In this document: positions 15,921 to 25,250 of the stretch, one piece after another
Position numbering within the stretch: position 1 is the first letter of the stretch
Layout: each line of letters begins with the position of its first letter
Assembly: GCA_009840625.1 (NCBI GenBank)
Contig: VXNJ01000014.1
Span: forward strand, 2,907 to 66,906
Source: Chloroflexota bacterium
GTDB taxonomy: Bacteria; Chloroflexota; UBA11872; VXNJ01
DNA: 64,000 bases
Direction of reading: 5' to 3'
The notes under the pieces: generated by a model
What the model was told of the DNA's origin: nothing
Databases searched by the model: none
Seen by the model: the letters and a program-made list of their open reading frames with translations, nothing else
Position numbers and translations under genes: made by a program

Positions 15921-17585
15921 TCAGACCGGGGTCAGGTAGCGCGCCCCGAAGGAGGATGGATCCGGAGAACTGGCTGCCGGCAGGACTTCGCGCGCCACGA
16001 ACTCCAGGCTTTCGGTCCTGAGCACCTGCACCGATTGCCCGCCGCGGCTGCCAAGCAGGAGCAATTCGGATCCGGGCGCCGACCAGATCCACTCCACCGG
16101 TTCCGGCAGCGGGGCCAGCTCGACGATCCCCGGATTCTGCATGTCCACCCTGGTAACCACCGACGAGAAATAACTTGCCCCGTATAGATGACGCCCATCC
16201 GGATCAAGCCAGAGCGTCGTTACTCCATCCAACTTAACGAAGGTCCGCGTGACTATGCCGGTCAACAGGTCGTAGACCCGCAACTCGTTGTCCAGCGCCG
16301 AAACCAGGTACATCTTCTGACCGGTCGGGTTCAGGATGGCCGCGCGGGTGAAGCGGGGTAGTCCGGTCAGCTGATCCAGCCGCCAGCCGGTCCGGGCGTC
16401 GATCACGTCGATTTCGCGCATGAACCAGTCGACGACGTAAACCCGGGATCCGTCCGGCGAGATCATCGGGTCCAGCTCCTCGGGCCCGAACGGGACCCGG
16501 CGAATCAGGGAGCCGTCGTCGCGATCGATCAGATAAAGCGATTGCGTGCGCCAGTACGAATCGTCGGTGGCGAACACGATCCCGGCCCGGTCGTTGCGGC
16601 CCACATATACCACCCGCGCCGGCTGCGTATTCTGGAATCCCTTGATCCGATTGGCGACCGCCAGCACCACGTCCAATTCGCTTGGCCGCGGCACCCGGGT
16701 CGGCAACTGGAAGAATATTCGGAATCCCGGATTGGGCACATCGGTGATCCATCCGTCGGAAAGAGTGGTGGTGGGCGTGAACGGCGCCGCGATACCGGCG
16801 ATCGGATCGAACTCGACGTACGTGAGCAGACCGCCGCCCGGACTGTCCGGGTGGGGCAGCACCAGGCGTTGACCGGACGAGGCGGTCAGTTGAACGTCTA
16901 TCGGCGCCGGCGCGTCGGGGGAGCTTTCGGGGATGGTCATCGACAGCCGGGTGGGGAAATAGCCGAGGGCCCGAATCGTAAGGTCGCGTTCCCCGGGTGA
17001 GAGACCATCGATCGTGGCCACGCCGGTCCCGTCGGTGGCGACCGTGGTCGCGGTCCGTCCGAACCGGTCGTTGACCGAGATCCGGGCGCCGTTGATCTCG
17101 GCACCGGTATCGTCGGACACCCGCACTGCGATCCGGGTCGGATAGGGCTCGACCTCGAACTCGGCGGTTGCCAGTCCGGACGCCTGCTCCAGTTCTTCGG
17201 CGGCGCCGTTGGCCTGAATCTCCGCCCGCGCGTCGGCGCCGTCGAACGCCAGCGGCGGGATCACCAGCGAGATGTCGAATTCGCCGCTGCGCGAAGCCAG
17301 CACCGAGCCCAGGGTCAGGTTCAACGGATCCCGGCCGGGCTTCTCCACGACCAGCAGCAGGTCTATCGGCTCCCGCGGCTGCCAGCCCTCGCCGCTAACC
17401 GTGACCTGGGTTCCGGGCTGTCCGGTAGCCGGCAGGATGGTTATCGTCGCACCGGTCGCGGTCTTCCCGCGCGCCTGGCCGCCCTGGCCGGATCCGTAAA
17501 CGCCCAGGGCTACGATTGCTGCGACCGGAATCAGCAGCAACAGCGCCAGTCCACCGGCAATGATCAGCGAAACTCTCAGCCGCAT
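15921..17585 (-). CDS. Membrane-anchored beta-propeller protein (paralogue 1)
   Basis: A 554-aa paralogue of the next gene with the same order: membrane anchor (about residues 3-30), IPT-like domain (ITILPATGQPGTQVTVSGEGW near 45), regulatory beta-sandwich near 150-220 (INGARISVNDRFGRTATTVATD), and a C-terminal propeller with blades such as VIDARTGWRLDQLTGLP and VYDLLTGIVTRTFVKLDG. The two proteins match in layout and in motifs such as GEFDISLVIPPLAFDGADA versus GEFEAVVALPAMAIRPEQE. ATG at 17585 is preferred over TTG 17600 because it directly precedes the anchor. Exported to the outer membrane face; function unknown. Confidence 0.7.
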   Translation of the reverse strand: MRLRVSLIIAGGLALLLLIPVAAIVALGVYGSGQGGQARGKTATGATITILPATGQPGTQVTVSGEGWQPREPIDLLLVVEKPGRDPLNLTLGSVLASRSGEFDISLVIPPLAFDGADARAEIQANGAAEELEQASGLATAEFEVEPYPTRIAVRVSDDTGAEINGARISVNDRFGRTATTVATDGTGVATIDGLSPGERDLTIRALGYFPTRLSMTIPESSPDAPAPIDVQLTASSGQRLVLPHPDSPGGGLLTYVEFDPIAGIAAPFTPTTTLSDGWITDVPNPGFRIFFQLPTRVPRPSELDVVLAVANRIKGFQNTQPARVVYVGRNDRAGIVFATDDSYWRTQSLYLIDRDDGSLIRRVPFGPEELDPMISPDGSRVYVVDWFMREIDVIDARTGWRLDQLTGLPRFTRAAILNPTGQKMYLVSALDNELRVYDLLTGIVTRTFVKLDGVTTLWLDPDGRHLYGASYFSSVVTRVDMQNPGIVELAPLPEPVEWIWSAPGSELLLLGSRGGQSVQVLRTESLEFVAREVLPAASSPDPSSFGARYLTPV

Positions 17586-17748
17586 TTCCAATCTTGGCAA
17601 AGAGATGGCGCGCCGCGAAGTGCTGGGAGCCTAAGCTTTGGCAGTACGACCATCGCCAAGGGCGGTAGCCGCGTCCGTAACCGCGGGCTAACGGCCGGGC
17701 AGTTAAAGCGTGTCTGGTAGTTTCCAAGCTAGAAGGAATCTGAACGTG

Positions 17749-19161
17749 ATGAAGATGCATGTCGGCGCCGAATGGACCGAGGGTTCGGACCAGTTCGAGG
17801 TGCTTTCGCCCTGGGACGGCTCCGTGTATCAAACGGTCCCGGCGGCGACCGTGGAGGATGTTGACCGCGCAATTCGGACCGCCGAAGTCGGCGCCCAGAA
17901 GATGGCGGCGATGACCGGGTTCGAGCGCTACGAACTGCTGCACCGCGCGGCCGACCTGATGGTCGAGCGTGGCGAGGACCTGGCCCAGACGATTACCCAC
18001 GAGATGGGCAAGATCATCAACGAGGCGCGCGTCGAAGCCGCCCGCGCGGCCGAGATCATCTACCTCTCGGCAGAAGAAGCCAAACGACTCGGTTCCGAGG
18101 TGATCCCGCTGGAAGGCGGGCCGGGCGTTCGCGACAAGTTCGGATTCACGATCCGCGTGCCCTGCGGCGTGGTGGCCGCGATCACGCCCTTCAATTTCCC
18201 GCTGCACCTGGTCTGCCACAAAGTCGGACCGGCCCTGGCGGGGGGCAACGCCGTGATCAACAAGCCGGCTTCCGACACGCCGGTCGTGGCGCTGCGGCTG
18301 TGCGAGATCCTGCTGGACGCCGGCGTTCCGCCCGAGGCGGTCCAGACCATTACCGGCGGCGGAAGCGTGGTCGGCAACGCCCTGGTCTCCGATCCGCGGG
18401 TCCGCAAGATCTCGTTTACCGGTTCGCGCGACGTCGGCGAGGCGATCTCCAACGCCGCCGGCATCAAGCGCGTGACCATGGAACTGGGTTCCAATTCGCC
18501 GGTGATCATCATGCCCGACGCTGACCTCGAAAAGGTCAACGCGGCCCTGCTCACCACCGGATATTCCAACGCCGGCCAGGTCTGTATTTCCACCCAGCGG
18601 ATCTACGCCGACCGCTCGATCTACTCTGACTTCGTCGACTCGTTCGGCGATGCGGTGAGCAAGATCGAATACGGCGACCCCCGTTCGGAGAGCACCGCCA
18701 TGGGCCCGTTGGTCCGCGAGAGCGATGCGGTCCGGGTCGAGCAGTGGATCCACCAGGCGGTCGCCGACGGTGGGCGCCTGGTTACCGGCGGCGGACGCGA
18801 GGGCGCGTTTGTCGAACCCACCCTCCTGGCCGACATCGATCCCGCTCAGCAGTTCTCGTGTGACGAACTGTTCGGGCCGGCGGCCGGCGTGACCCCGGTC
18901 GAAACGATCGACGAGGCCATCGACCTGTCCAACCGAACCCGCTACGGCCTTTCGGCGGCGATCTTTACCGAAAACATCGGGAACGCAATGCGGTTTGCGC
19001 GCGAGGTCGATTCCGGCAACCTGCACATCAACTTCGGCACGCAATGGCGCACCGACCTGATGCCGTACGGCGGGGTCAAGGATTCCGGCCACGGCAAGGA
19101 GGGGCCGCGCTACGCGGTCGAGGAGATGACCGAGACCAAGATGGTCGTGCTCCACCTCTAG
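17749..19161 (+). CDS. NAD(P)-dependent aldehyde dehydrogenase
   Basis: A 470-aa aldehyde dehydrogenase superfamily enzyme oxidising an aldehyde to a carboxylate. Hallmarks: GVVAAITPFNFPLHLVCHK near residue 144, FTGSRDVGE near 223 (cofactor site), MELGSNSP near 245 with the general-base Glu, and NAGQVCISTQRIY near 275 with the nucleophile Cys. The glycine-rich block lacks a CoA-acylating signature. Sequence style is closest to lactaldehyde/succinate-semialdehyde-type enzymes, but the substrate is open. ATG at 17749 follows AGAAGGAA by 10 bases and is preferred to the upstream start at 17710. The CDGSH gene lies 49 bases downstream on the same strand. Confidence 0.9.
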   Translation: MKMHVGAEWTEGSDQFEVLSPWDGSVYQTVPAATVEDVDRAIRTAEVGAQKMAAMTGFERYELLHRAADLMVERGEDLAQTITHEMGKIINEARVEAARAAEIIYLSAEEAKRLGSEVIPLEGGPGVRDKFGFTIRVPCGVVAAITPFNFPLHLVCHKVGPALAGGNAVINKPASDTPVVALRLCEILLDAGVPPEAVQTITGGGSVVGNALVSDPRVRKISFTGSRDVGEAISNAAGIKRVTMELGSNSPVIIMPDADLEKVNAALLTTGYSNAGQVCISTQRIYADRSIYSDFVDSFGDAVSKIEYGDPRSESTAMGPLVRESDAVRVEQWIHQAVADGGRLVTGGGREGAFVEPTLLADIDPAQQFSCDELFGPAAGVTPVETIDEAIDLSNRTRYGLSAAIFTENIGNAMRFAREVDSGNLHINFGTQWRTDLMPYGGVKDSGHGKEGPRYAVEEMTETKMVVLHL

Positions 19162-19210
19162 AACCCGCCCGGATCGGGTTCGCCCGACCAACCCTTGCAA
19201 AGGAGTGCAA

Positions 19211-19420
19211 ATGGCTGACGTAAAAGTTACCGTTTCACGGCGCGGGCCGCTACTGGTGCAGGGCGCCGGCTCAATCGAGCTGGTGGATGCCCGGGGCAAT
19301 TCGTTTCCGGTGGAGAAGGACTCAATAGCCCTCTGCCGCTGCGGAGCCTCGGAAAACAAGCCGTTCTGCGACGGCTCGCACCGCGCCTGCGGATTCGACG
19401 ACGAAACCAGCGCCGCCTAG
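19211..19420 (+). CDS. CDGSH-type iron-sulfur protein
   Basis: A 69-aa protein carrying one complete CDGSH [2Fe-2S] motif, CRCGASENKPFCDGSH, near residues 42-57: three Cys and one His ligands. Family members are small redox or cluster-transfer proteins. No membrane segment precedes the domain, so it is soluble. ATG at 19211 sits behind AAAGGAG with good spacing; a GTG at 19205 would overlap the ribosome-binding site. It probably shares a transcript with the aldehyde dehydrogenase. Confidence 0.9.
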   Translation: MADVKVTVSRRGPLLVQGAGSIELVDARGNSFPVEKDSIALCRCGASENKPFCDGSHRACGFDDETSAA

Positions 19421-19514
19421 GGCCCCAACCGACTAGGGAACCTGTACGGGCGGCGGCGGCAACGCCGTCGCCCGTAATCGTTCGCGTTCCCTTCGACCGC
19501 GGCCGTCCCCCGCC

Positions 19515-20309
19515 CTAGACCTTGGGCGTCCCGCCGACCCAGAAAATCTCCGATCCCGAGGCCAGCAGGTCGACGAAGCTCTGGTCGGCTTCGTAGAAGA
19601 TGACCAGATCGTGATCGCCACCCTCGGGGTCCAGGGCCGCCCCGCCGATCGATTCGACGATCACCTGGCGGCGTTCCACGACCGCCCCGGCCGACGCTCC
19701 CGGACGGTCCGCGAATTCGGCGGCCAGTGCCGAGTCACCCGGCACGTACAGGTAGATGACCGGATTGTGTTCAACTCCCTGGCCGTCCTCTCCCTGCGGG
19801 CGGATCGTGATGCGCAGCGACCCGGCTCCGTAAAGGTGGTATCCCGGCGGCAGGTCCGACTGCATGATCCGGAACTCGATCTGGCCGGCCAAGGGGGCCA
19901 GGATCTCAGAACCGGGTCCAATCTGGGCGGTGTGGACCGGTACGTACTCTCCGCCGGCGCCGAGCAGGACCTCGCGCCGGTCGGGAAGGGCGATCGCGGT
20001 CAGGCAGGCCTGGGCCGAAAACGGCAGGCTGGCGGCATACGCCGGCGCCGCGTCCAGCGCGGCCGGATCGGCGGGCGCGCAGGCGACGCCCGGATCCAGC
20101 AGCGTGCCTTCCTCCTCCGGCAACGGCCGGTTGGGGCGGTCATCGACCGGCTCCGGCGAAGGGGTGGCCGGGACGGGCGTAGCTGTGACGGGGGCGGCCT
20201 CGATCGTGGGAACCGGCGTCGCCGTCGCCGCGGGTTCGGGCGCCGGTTCCTCCGGTCCGCAGGCGATAAGCAGAACCGGCAGGAAGAACAGGATCAGCCG
20301 GCGGATCAA
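19515..20309 (-). CDS. Proline-rich lipoprotein
   Basis: A 264-aa lipoprotein: signal MIRRLILFFLPVLLIAC with lipobox at residue 17. It is followed by a low-complexity Pro/Ala/Thr linker (about 18-65) typical of surface tethers, then a folded domain. The domain contains GSEILAPLAGQIEFR near residue 135, reminiscent of a LytM-like beta core but without HxxxD or HxH zinc ligands. TTG start at 20309 overlaps the stop of the glycerophosphodiesterase gene (TTGA), so the two are co-translated. Function unknown; a substrate- or metal-binding surface protein is a guess. Confidence 0.75.
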   Translation of the reverse strand: MIRRLILFFLPVLLIACGPEEPAPEPAATATPVPTIEAAPVTATPVPATPSPEPVDDRPNRPLPEEEGTLLDPGVACAPADPAALDAAPAYAASLPFSAQACLTAIALPDRREVLLGAGGEYVPVHTAQIGPGSEILAPLAGQIEFRIMQSDLPPGYHLYGAGSLRITIRPQGEDGQGVEHNPVIYLYVPGDSALAAEFADRPGASAGAVVERRQVIVESIGGAALDPEGGDHDLVIFYEADQSFVDLLASGSEIFWVGGTPKV

Positions 20310-21082
20310 TGCAGTTTGCCTCCGTCCGCGTCGCTGGGCATGTCGCCGGGATAGTCGCTGCAGATAGCTCGCGCTCCGGCGGCAACCATTTCACGATAAA
20401 GGTCGGCCCGGTTCACGGTGAACGTCCACAGCGCGATTCCCTTTTTGGCCAGCGCTTCGGCGACCGCGGGTCCCCGGACGAGCCGATGATCGACGTTCAA
20501 GCCGCAGGCTCCGGCGTCGGCCAGGGCTCCCGCCGTACTCGCCAGAGCAGATGGTGCGAGGAGATCGGATGCTTCGCCCGAATGCGGAAAAAGGATGGGC
20601 AGCGTGCGGACTCGGTGCGGGACAAGCAGCGGGACGTCGGCGATGCGCATGCCGGTCAGCCAACAGCTATCGCGCAATCCCAGGCGGTCGATCATCGCCA
20701 GCAATGGGACCACCGCGTTGCGGTCCTTCAGGTCAAAATCCCAACCGGCGCGGTCCCCGACCAGCTCGAAGGCCGCCTCCAAGGTCGGCACTCCCTGATC
20801 GGCAAACCGCGGATCGAAATGCGAACCGGCATCCAGTCCGGCAAGTTGCTCGGCCGATTGTTGGCCGGCATTCCCTGAACCGTTGGTTGTCCGGTCGAGC
20901 GCATCATCGTGTAGGAGGACCAGGTTTCGATCGGCGCTGCAGCGCACGTCCACCTCGATCACTTCGACACCGAGTTCTAGGGCGTGCTCAATCGCCGCCA
21001 GGGTGTTTTCGGGCCGGTGTCCGGCCCCGCCGCGGTGGGCCACCAGCAGCGGCCGGTGCGCGGGAATGTTGACTGCATTCAA
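20306..21082 (-). CDS. Glycerophosphodiester phosphodiesterase
   Basis: A 258-aa GDPD-family TIM-barrel enzyme that hydrolyses glycerophosphodiesters to glycerol 3-phosphate and an alcohol. The catalytic N-terminal motif HRGGAGHRPENT is at residues 16-27, the metal-binding VEVIEVDV near 47-54, and LLHDDALDRTTNGSG near 65-80. The C-terminal VNRADLYREMVAAGARAICSDYP is typical of this family. No signal peptide, so cytosolic. It is coupled to the downstream lipoprotein gene by a 4-base overlap. Likely role: recycling of phospholipid head groups and phosphate. Confidence 0.92.
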   Translation of the reverse strand: MNAVNIPAHRPLLVAHRGGAGHRPENTLAAIEHALELGVEVIEVDVRCSADRNLVLLHDDALDRTTNGSGNAGQQSAEQLAGLDAGSHFDPRFADQGVPTLEAAFELVGDRAGWDFDLKDRNAVVPLLAMIDRLGLRDSCWLTGMRIADVPLLVPHRVRTLPILFPHSGEASDLLAPSALASTAGALADAGACGLNVDHRLVRGPAVAEALAKKGIALWTFTVNRADLYREMVAAGARAICSDYPGDMPSDADGGKLH

Positions 21083-21251
21083 TCGGGTTGGCCAATCGTT
21101 CGATCAGGGCGCGCCGACTCGGCCCGCCTAGGCCTCGTCGATCCTGAATCCAGCCCAAGTCTGCCGCCATCCCCGATCGCGGGCAAGCCGGACCTGCCGA
21201 TACATCGCCCGACAACGGGCGGACGGACAGGGTAAGTCCGCGGTGACCGGG

Positions 21252-21325
21252 TACGCCCGGAGGGATTCGAACCCCCGACACCTGGTTCCGAAGACCAGTG
21301 CTCTAATCCGCTGAGCTACGGGCGC
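21252..21325 (-). tRNA. tRNA-Arg (anticodon TCG)
   Basis: The minus strand folds into a full 74-nt cloverleaf. The acceptor stem is GCGCCCG/CGGGCGT with a G-U first pair, D-arm GCTC/GAGC, anticodon stem CTGGT/ACCAG with loop CTTCGGA giving anticodon TCG, and T-arm GGGGG TTCGAAT CCCTC. The discriminator is A, and CCA is not encoded. It reads CGA and probably other CGN arginine codons. Confidence 0.95.
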
Positions 21326-21499
21326 GCGGCAGAATTATCCGCCAGCGCGACCGGCGTTTTTGCCGATCGAGAACTTCAACATGTGGCTTGTCCGTGATTC
21401 CCGTTCCCCGGCAGCAGATCCCTGGGCGGCACCCGGACGGACCGCCCTGAACCCTGAAAAATCGGTGGTCGGCCGGCGTGGGCGAATCCCCAATCCATC

Positions 21500-21505
21500 T
21501 ATAAT
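21500..21505 (+). promoter_or_regulatory. Putative -10 box of rpsT promoter
   Basis: A perfect TATAAT hexamer about 70 bases upstream of the rpsT start, in an otherwise GC-rich region. No good -35 hexamer lies 16-18 bases before it, so the assignment rests on the -10 alone. Confidence 0.45.
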
Positions 21506-21576
21506 TCGTCTGCGCGCCGCCCCCGGCCAGGTTTGGCGGCGCAGCCCGCCTTTCTTTCCAGCTCCCTAATTCCTCT

Positions 21577-21864
21577 ATGCCATCGCCCCGAAATCTGCGG
21601 ATGCAACGCCAGCGCGCCAAAGTCGTGCGCCGGCAGCAGGCCCGCCGCCTGCGCAACCGCTTTTTCCGCACCACCACCCGCACCTTGGTCGGGAAGGCCC
21701 GCCGGGCGATTGCCGGGGGTGACCGTGAGGCCGCCGCCGGGGCGGTCGGAGAGGCCGTGAAGCAGCTCGACAAGGCCGCCGGCAAGGGCGTGCTTCATCG
21801 CAACAACGCCGCCCGGCGCAAGTCACGCCTAATGGCCGCCTTCGCCAAGGCATTCGGCGCCTAG
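21577..21864 (+). CDS. rpsT: 30S ribosomal protein S20
   Basis: A 95-aa basic protein with the bS20 pattern: Arg/Lys-rich N-terminal helix (RNLRMQRQRAKVVRRQQARRLRNR), long helices, and the conserved C-terminal block KGVLHRNNAARRKSRLM at about residues 69-85. bS20 binds 16S rRNA early in 30S assembly. The usual neighbourhood of S20, next to holA in many bacteria, is kept here: holA lies 10 bases away, convergent. Confidence 0.95.
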   Translation: MPSPRNLRMQRQRAKVVRRQQARRLRNRFFRTTTRTLVGKARRAIAGGDREAAAGAVGEAVKQLDKAAGKGVLHRNNAARRKSRLMAAFAKAFGA

Positions 21865-21874
21865 CGGAACCGGC

Positions 21875-22894
21875 CTAGTTGCGGAAAGAGCGGTAGCAGA
21901 ACCGCACGGTAAGGGTCTGCAATCCGGCCGCCAGGCCGCCGATCGTCAGTCGCCCGCTCTTGGAGCGTTCGTCCAGGTCCACGATCGCGGACAGCATGGC
22001 CCGCAAATCCGCCTCTCCCAAACCCATCGCCTGGGGCGCCGCCCTCCGCACCATTCCCGGCGAGGTTCGCGCGCGCTTGGCCACCGCGCCGTAATCGGCA
22101 CCGGCGGCGATCAGGCTGCGGATAGTAATCAGTTGCCTAACCCGCGCCGCCAGCATCGCGATCAACGCTTCCGGAGCCTCGCCCTCCTCCAGTAGACCGG
22201 CCAGCAGGCTGGCCGCACGCGCCGGATCGGCGGCGACCACGGCGTCGATGTAATCCCAGACCACCACGTGCGCCGGCAGCGGGTCGACCGAGCGAACGTG
22301 ACTTGCCGAAACCCGCCCCTCGAACCCGACCAGGGCGGAGAGTTTTTCGACCTCCCGGGCCAGGACGTTGCCATCCAGTTCCGCCTGTCGCAGCAGCAGT
22401 TCGACCGCTTCGGGGTCCAGCGTCACGCCGCCCTCGCGGGCCAGGTCGGCCACCCAGCGGCGGGCGTTCTGGCCGGACCGCGGGTCGCCGGTCAGGGCGG
22501 GCAGGGCATGAACTCTGAGGCGATCCGATTCCAGGGTCTGGGCGGCGCGGATGCGTCCGGAGCGCTCGCGCCCGGTAATCCCGTCCAGGCTGACGGTCAG
22601 AACGACCTCCGTCGTATCCGGAAGCCGGCCCAGGTTCTCGGCTAGCCAGCGCCAGAAGGGACCGCTGCGGGTGGGCGGCGGAAGGTTTTCGACCAGCACC
22701 GTCCGGCGGGCCGACCCCATGAACGGGAGCGAGAGGAACGCGGTCGAGACTTCCTGAAGATCGGCTTCCTGCCCGTCGAGGCGGGTCAGGTTCACCCCGT
22801 CGCCAGAGTCACCCAGCAGGCCCTTGACGACCTGCTGCATGCGCTGGTCGCGGTCGCCGATGACAAGGTGGACGTTCTGACTGCCGGGTGCCAT
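21875..22894 (-). CDS. holA: DNA polymerase III subunit delta
   Basis: A 339-aa HolA protein, the clamp-loader wrench subunit that opens the beta clamp. Typical segments: VHLVIGDRDQRMQQVV near residue 8 (degenerate AAA+ start), FLSLPFMGSARRTVLVENL near 60, LARWVAD/LDPEAVELLLRQAELDGNVLAREVEKLSAL near 160-200, and a C-terminal helical collar. The Walker A lysine is absent, as is normal for delta. ATG at 22894 is chosen since length then equals the family's; a much longer upstream frame overlaps the divergent aminotransferase and is not real. Faces rpsT tail to tail. Confidence 0.9.
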   Translation of the reverse strand: MAPGSQNVHLVIGDRDQRMQQVVKGLLGDSGDGVNLTRLDGQEADLQEVSTAFLSLPFMGSARRTVLVENLPPPTRSGPFWRWLAENLGRLPDTTEVVLTVSLDGITGRERSGRIRAAQTLESDRLRVHALPALTGDPRSGQNARRWVADLAREGGVTLDPEAVELLLRQAELDGNVLAREVEKLSALVGFEGRVSASHVRSVDPLPAHVVVWDYIDAVVAADPARAASLLAGLLEEGEAPEALIAMLAARVRQLITIRSLIAAGADYGAVAKRARTSPGMVRRAAPQAMGLGEADLRAMLSAIVDLDERSKSGRLTIGGLAAGLQTLTVRFCYRSFRN

Positions 22895-22996
22895 GGCGCA
22901 GTCTATGGGCCCGAACGCTTGCTGGCACAAAACTGGGCCCCTTCCTACAATCAGGCCAGCGCAGGGGATCCGATTTTCAGGACAGGACGGTAAAAG

Positions 22997-24322
22997 TTGG
23001 CGGTCGCAATCAGAAACGCGGAACAGATCATCGCCGACTACGCGGCGGCTCGTCCACGGAGCGCGGCGCTTGCCGAACGCGCCGGGGGAGTGCTGGCCGG
23101 CGGAGTCGAGCACGACATGCGGATCTCGATCCCGTTCCCGGTGTACATCGAGCGCGCCGAAGGTGCCCACAAGTGGGACGTCGACGGGCATCGCTACATC
23201 GACTACATCGTCGGACACGGCGCCCTGCTGCTCGGACACAACCACCCGGCGATCCTGGGTCCGGTGCGCGAGCAACTGGCGCGGGGCACTCATTTCGGGG
23301 CCTCGCACGAACAGGTGATTGGCTGGGGCGAGCGCGTCCTTGATCTGGTGCCGTCGGCCGAATTCGTCCGCTTCCTCTCTTCCGGGACCGAAGCCACGAT
23401 GATGGCCATGCGCATGTGCCGCGCGGTAACCGGCCGCGACAAGGTGCTCAAATTCCAGGGCCATTTCCACGGCTGGCACGAATACGCGATCGTCGCCTAC
23501 GAGGAGCCGTTCGCGATCCCGACCTCGGCCGGCGTCCCGCAGGCGGTGCGCGACCAGGTCCTGGCGATCCCGGTCAACGATGAAGACCTGCTCGCCGACA
23601 CACTGGGTTCGCGCGACGATATCGCCGGTGTGATCCTGGAGCCTTCCGGCGGCAGCTGGGGTTGGCGCCCGACCGAGTTGTCGTGGGTTCGGCGGCTGCG
23701 CGAGTTGACCGCGGCCCACCAGATCCCGCTGATCTTCGACGAGGTGGTCACCGGATTCCGTTTCGGGCCCGGCGGTTACCAGGGCGAGTTTGGCATCGTT
23801 CCCGACCTGACGACGATGGCCAAGATCATGGCCGGAGGGTTCCCTGGCGCCGCAGTGGCCGGACAGGCCCGGTTCCTGGAGCGGTTGGAATATCGCGGCG
23901 ATTCAGTGTGGGACCGCGGGCAGCGGATCGCCCACCCCGGCACCTACAACGGCAACCCGCTGTCGGCGACCGCCGGCGCCGCGGTGCTCGAATACATCGC
24001 CGACGGTAAGGTTCACGCCAAGATCAACCGGCTGGGCGACCGCCTGCGCGACGGAATCGACGCCGCGTTCGCCGAGGCCGGCGTGCCCGGCGGATCCTAC
24101 GGTTCGCACTCCTTCTTCCACATCACCTTCAACGGCGAGTACGGTTCGGCCGGAACCGGTCCGAGCAAGCTATTCGGGTGCCTGATGCTGGAGAACGGCG
24201 TGCACATCGGCTCGCACGGCGGCATGCTGTCGGCGGCCCTCGACGATGCCGATATCGACGCCACCGTTGACGCCGTCCGCGCCAGCCTGGAAGGACTGAA
24301 GAGGGCCGGCCAGCTCGACTAG
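22997..24322 (+). CDS. Class-III PLP aminotransferase, HemL-like
   Basis: A 441-aa class-III aminotransferase similar to glutamate-1-semialdehyde aminomutase. Seen: VGHGALLLGHNHP near residue 73, FLSSGTEATMMAMRMCRAVTGR near 125-146 (PLP phosphate site), FQGHFHGWHEY near 155, PLIFDEVVTGFRFGPGGYQ near 245-263 (PLP-binding Asp), and MAKIMAGGFPGAAVAG near 276 with the Schiff-base Lys. The start is TTG at 22997 behind GACGGTAAAAG. No other haem-biosynthesis gene lies nearby, so a true HemL role is uncertain; an aminotransferase for another amino acid or amine is equally likely. Confidence 0.85.
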   Translation: MAVAIRNAEQIIADYAAARPRSAALAERAGGVLAGGVEHDMRISIPFPVYIERAEGAHKWDVDGHRYIDYIVGHGALLLGHNHPAILGPVREQLARGTHFGASHEQVIGWGERVLDLVPSAEFVRFLSSGTEATMMAMRMCRAVTGRDKVLKFQGHFHGWHEYAIVAYEEPFAIPTSAGVPQAVRDQVLAIPVNDEDLLADTLGSRDDIAGVILEPSGGSWGWRPTELSWVRRLRELTAAHQIPLIFDEVVTGFRFGPGGYQGEFGIVPDLTTMAKIMAGGFPGAAVAGQARFLERLEYRGDSVWDRGQRIAHPGTYNGNPLSATAGAAVLEYIADGKVHAKINRLGDRLRDGIDAAFAEAGVPGGSYGSHSFFHITFNGEYGSAGTGPSKLFGCLMLENGVHIGSHGGMLSAALDDADIDATVDAVRASLEGLKRAGQLD

Positions 24323-24338
24323 GCGGCGGCCCGCCGGA

Positions 24339-25145
24339 CTAGGTCTGGAGGTCGATCGACTGTTCGTGGGCGGCCCTGATGGCGCGCCCGAACAGTCCGC
24401 GAATCCCGCCTTCTTCAAACACCTGCAGGGCCCGGGCGGTGGTCCCGCCGGGCGAGGTCACCTGCGATTTGAGAACCGCCGGGTGTGCGCCAGTCGCATC
24501 GGCCAGCGCCATCGATCCGGCGATCGTCTCCATCGCCATCTTTTGGGCCACGTCGCGCGGCAAGCCGAGAAAAACCCCTGCGTCGGTCCATGATTCCAGC
24601 AAAAGGAAAGCGTAGGCCGGACCGCTGGCGCTGACCGCGGTGGCGATGTCGATGTGATGTTCGTCGGCGGTGTAGAGCTCAGAGCCCAATCCGTTGAGGA
24701 TTTCGCGGACCCGGGCCAGGCTGGATTCGGATACTGCTTCGGAAGCCGTCCATACGGTGAATCCGCGGCCCACCTGAACGGCGGTGTTGGGCATCGCCCT
24801 GACCACGCGCTGATGGCCGAGGTGGGCAGTCAATGAATTCAGCCTGGCCCCGGTCACGAAGGAGATCACGAGCTGGCTCTCGTTGATGTGGGCGGCGGCC
24901 TGGGCGGCGGCCTGTTCCAGGTGCTGCGGCTTGACCACCAGGATGACCGTATCGGCCTCCGCCATCCAGGGGCCGCACTCGGCGAACGCCTTCACTCCCG
25001 TGCCCTCCATCAGCGCCTCGCGGGCGGCGGGCAACGGGTCGCACGCCTGGATCGAATCGGGAGCGCAAATCTGGGATTGGATCAAGCCCCGAATGGTGGC
25101 CGTAGCCATCGCGCCGGCGCCGATGAAGGCGACTCTGCCTGCCAT
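24339..25145 (-). CDS. proC: Pyrroline-5-carboxylate reductase
   Basis: A 268-aa ProC that reduces pyrroline-5-carboxylate to proline with NAD(P)H. N-terminal Rossmann motif VAFIGAGAMATATIRGL at residues 4-20, VILVVKPQHLE near 68, VRAMPNTAVQVGRGFTVW near 115, and the C-terminal signature ATAVSASGPAYAFLLLES...TSPGGTTARAL near 165-240. All catalytic elements are intact and the length is normal. It is convergent to the aminotransferase and divergent from the YchF-like gene. No proA or proB lies in the window. Confidence 0.93.
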   Translation of the reverse strand: MAGRVAFIGAGAMATATIRGLIQSQICAPDSIQACDPLPAAREALMEGTGVKAFAECGPWMAEADTVILVVKPQHLEQAAAQAAAHINESQLVISFVTGARLNSLTAHLGHQRVVRAMPNTAVQVGRGFTVWTASEAVSESSLARVREILNGLGSELYTADEHHIDIATAVSASGPAYAFLLLESWTDAGVFLGLPRDVAQKMAMETIAGSMALADATGAHPAVLKSQVTSPGGTTARALQVFEEGGIRGLFGRAIRAAHEQSIDLQT

Positions 25146-25250
25146 GAGCGGTCCTTAGGGCGAGCCTTTAGCAAGAATCGGTTTAACCGTTCCTAGGTTA
25201 AGTGTAGGGGCGGTCCCGATGCAGCTTTTACCATCCCCCGGACCCGCCGA

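Noticed and set aside
17395-19359. Minus-strand frame opposite the aldehyde dehydrogenase
   Set aside because: Shadow of a well-conserved gene; no motif of its own.
22895-23719. N-terminal extension of holA
   Set aside because: It overlaps the divergent aminotransferase antisense; HolA has its normal length from 22894.
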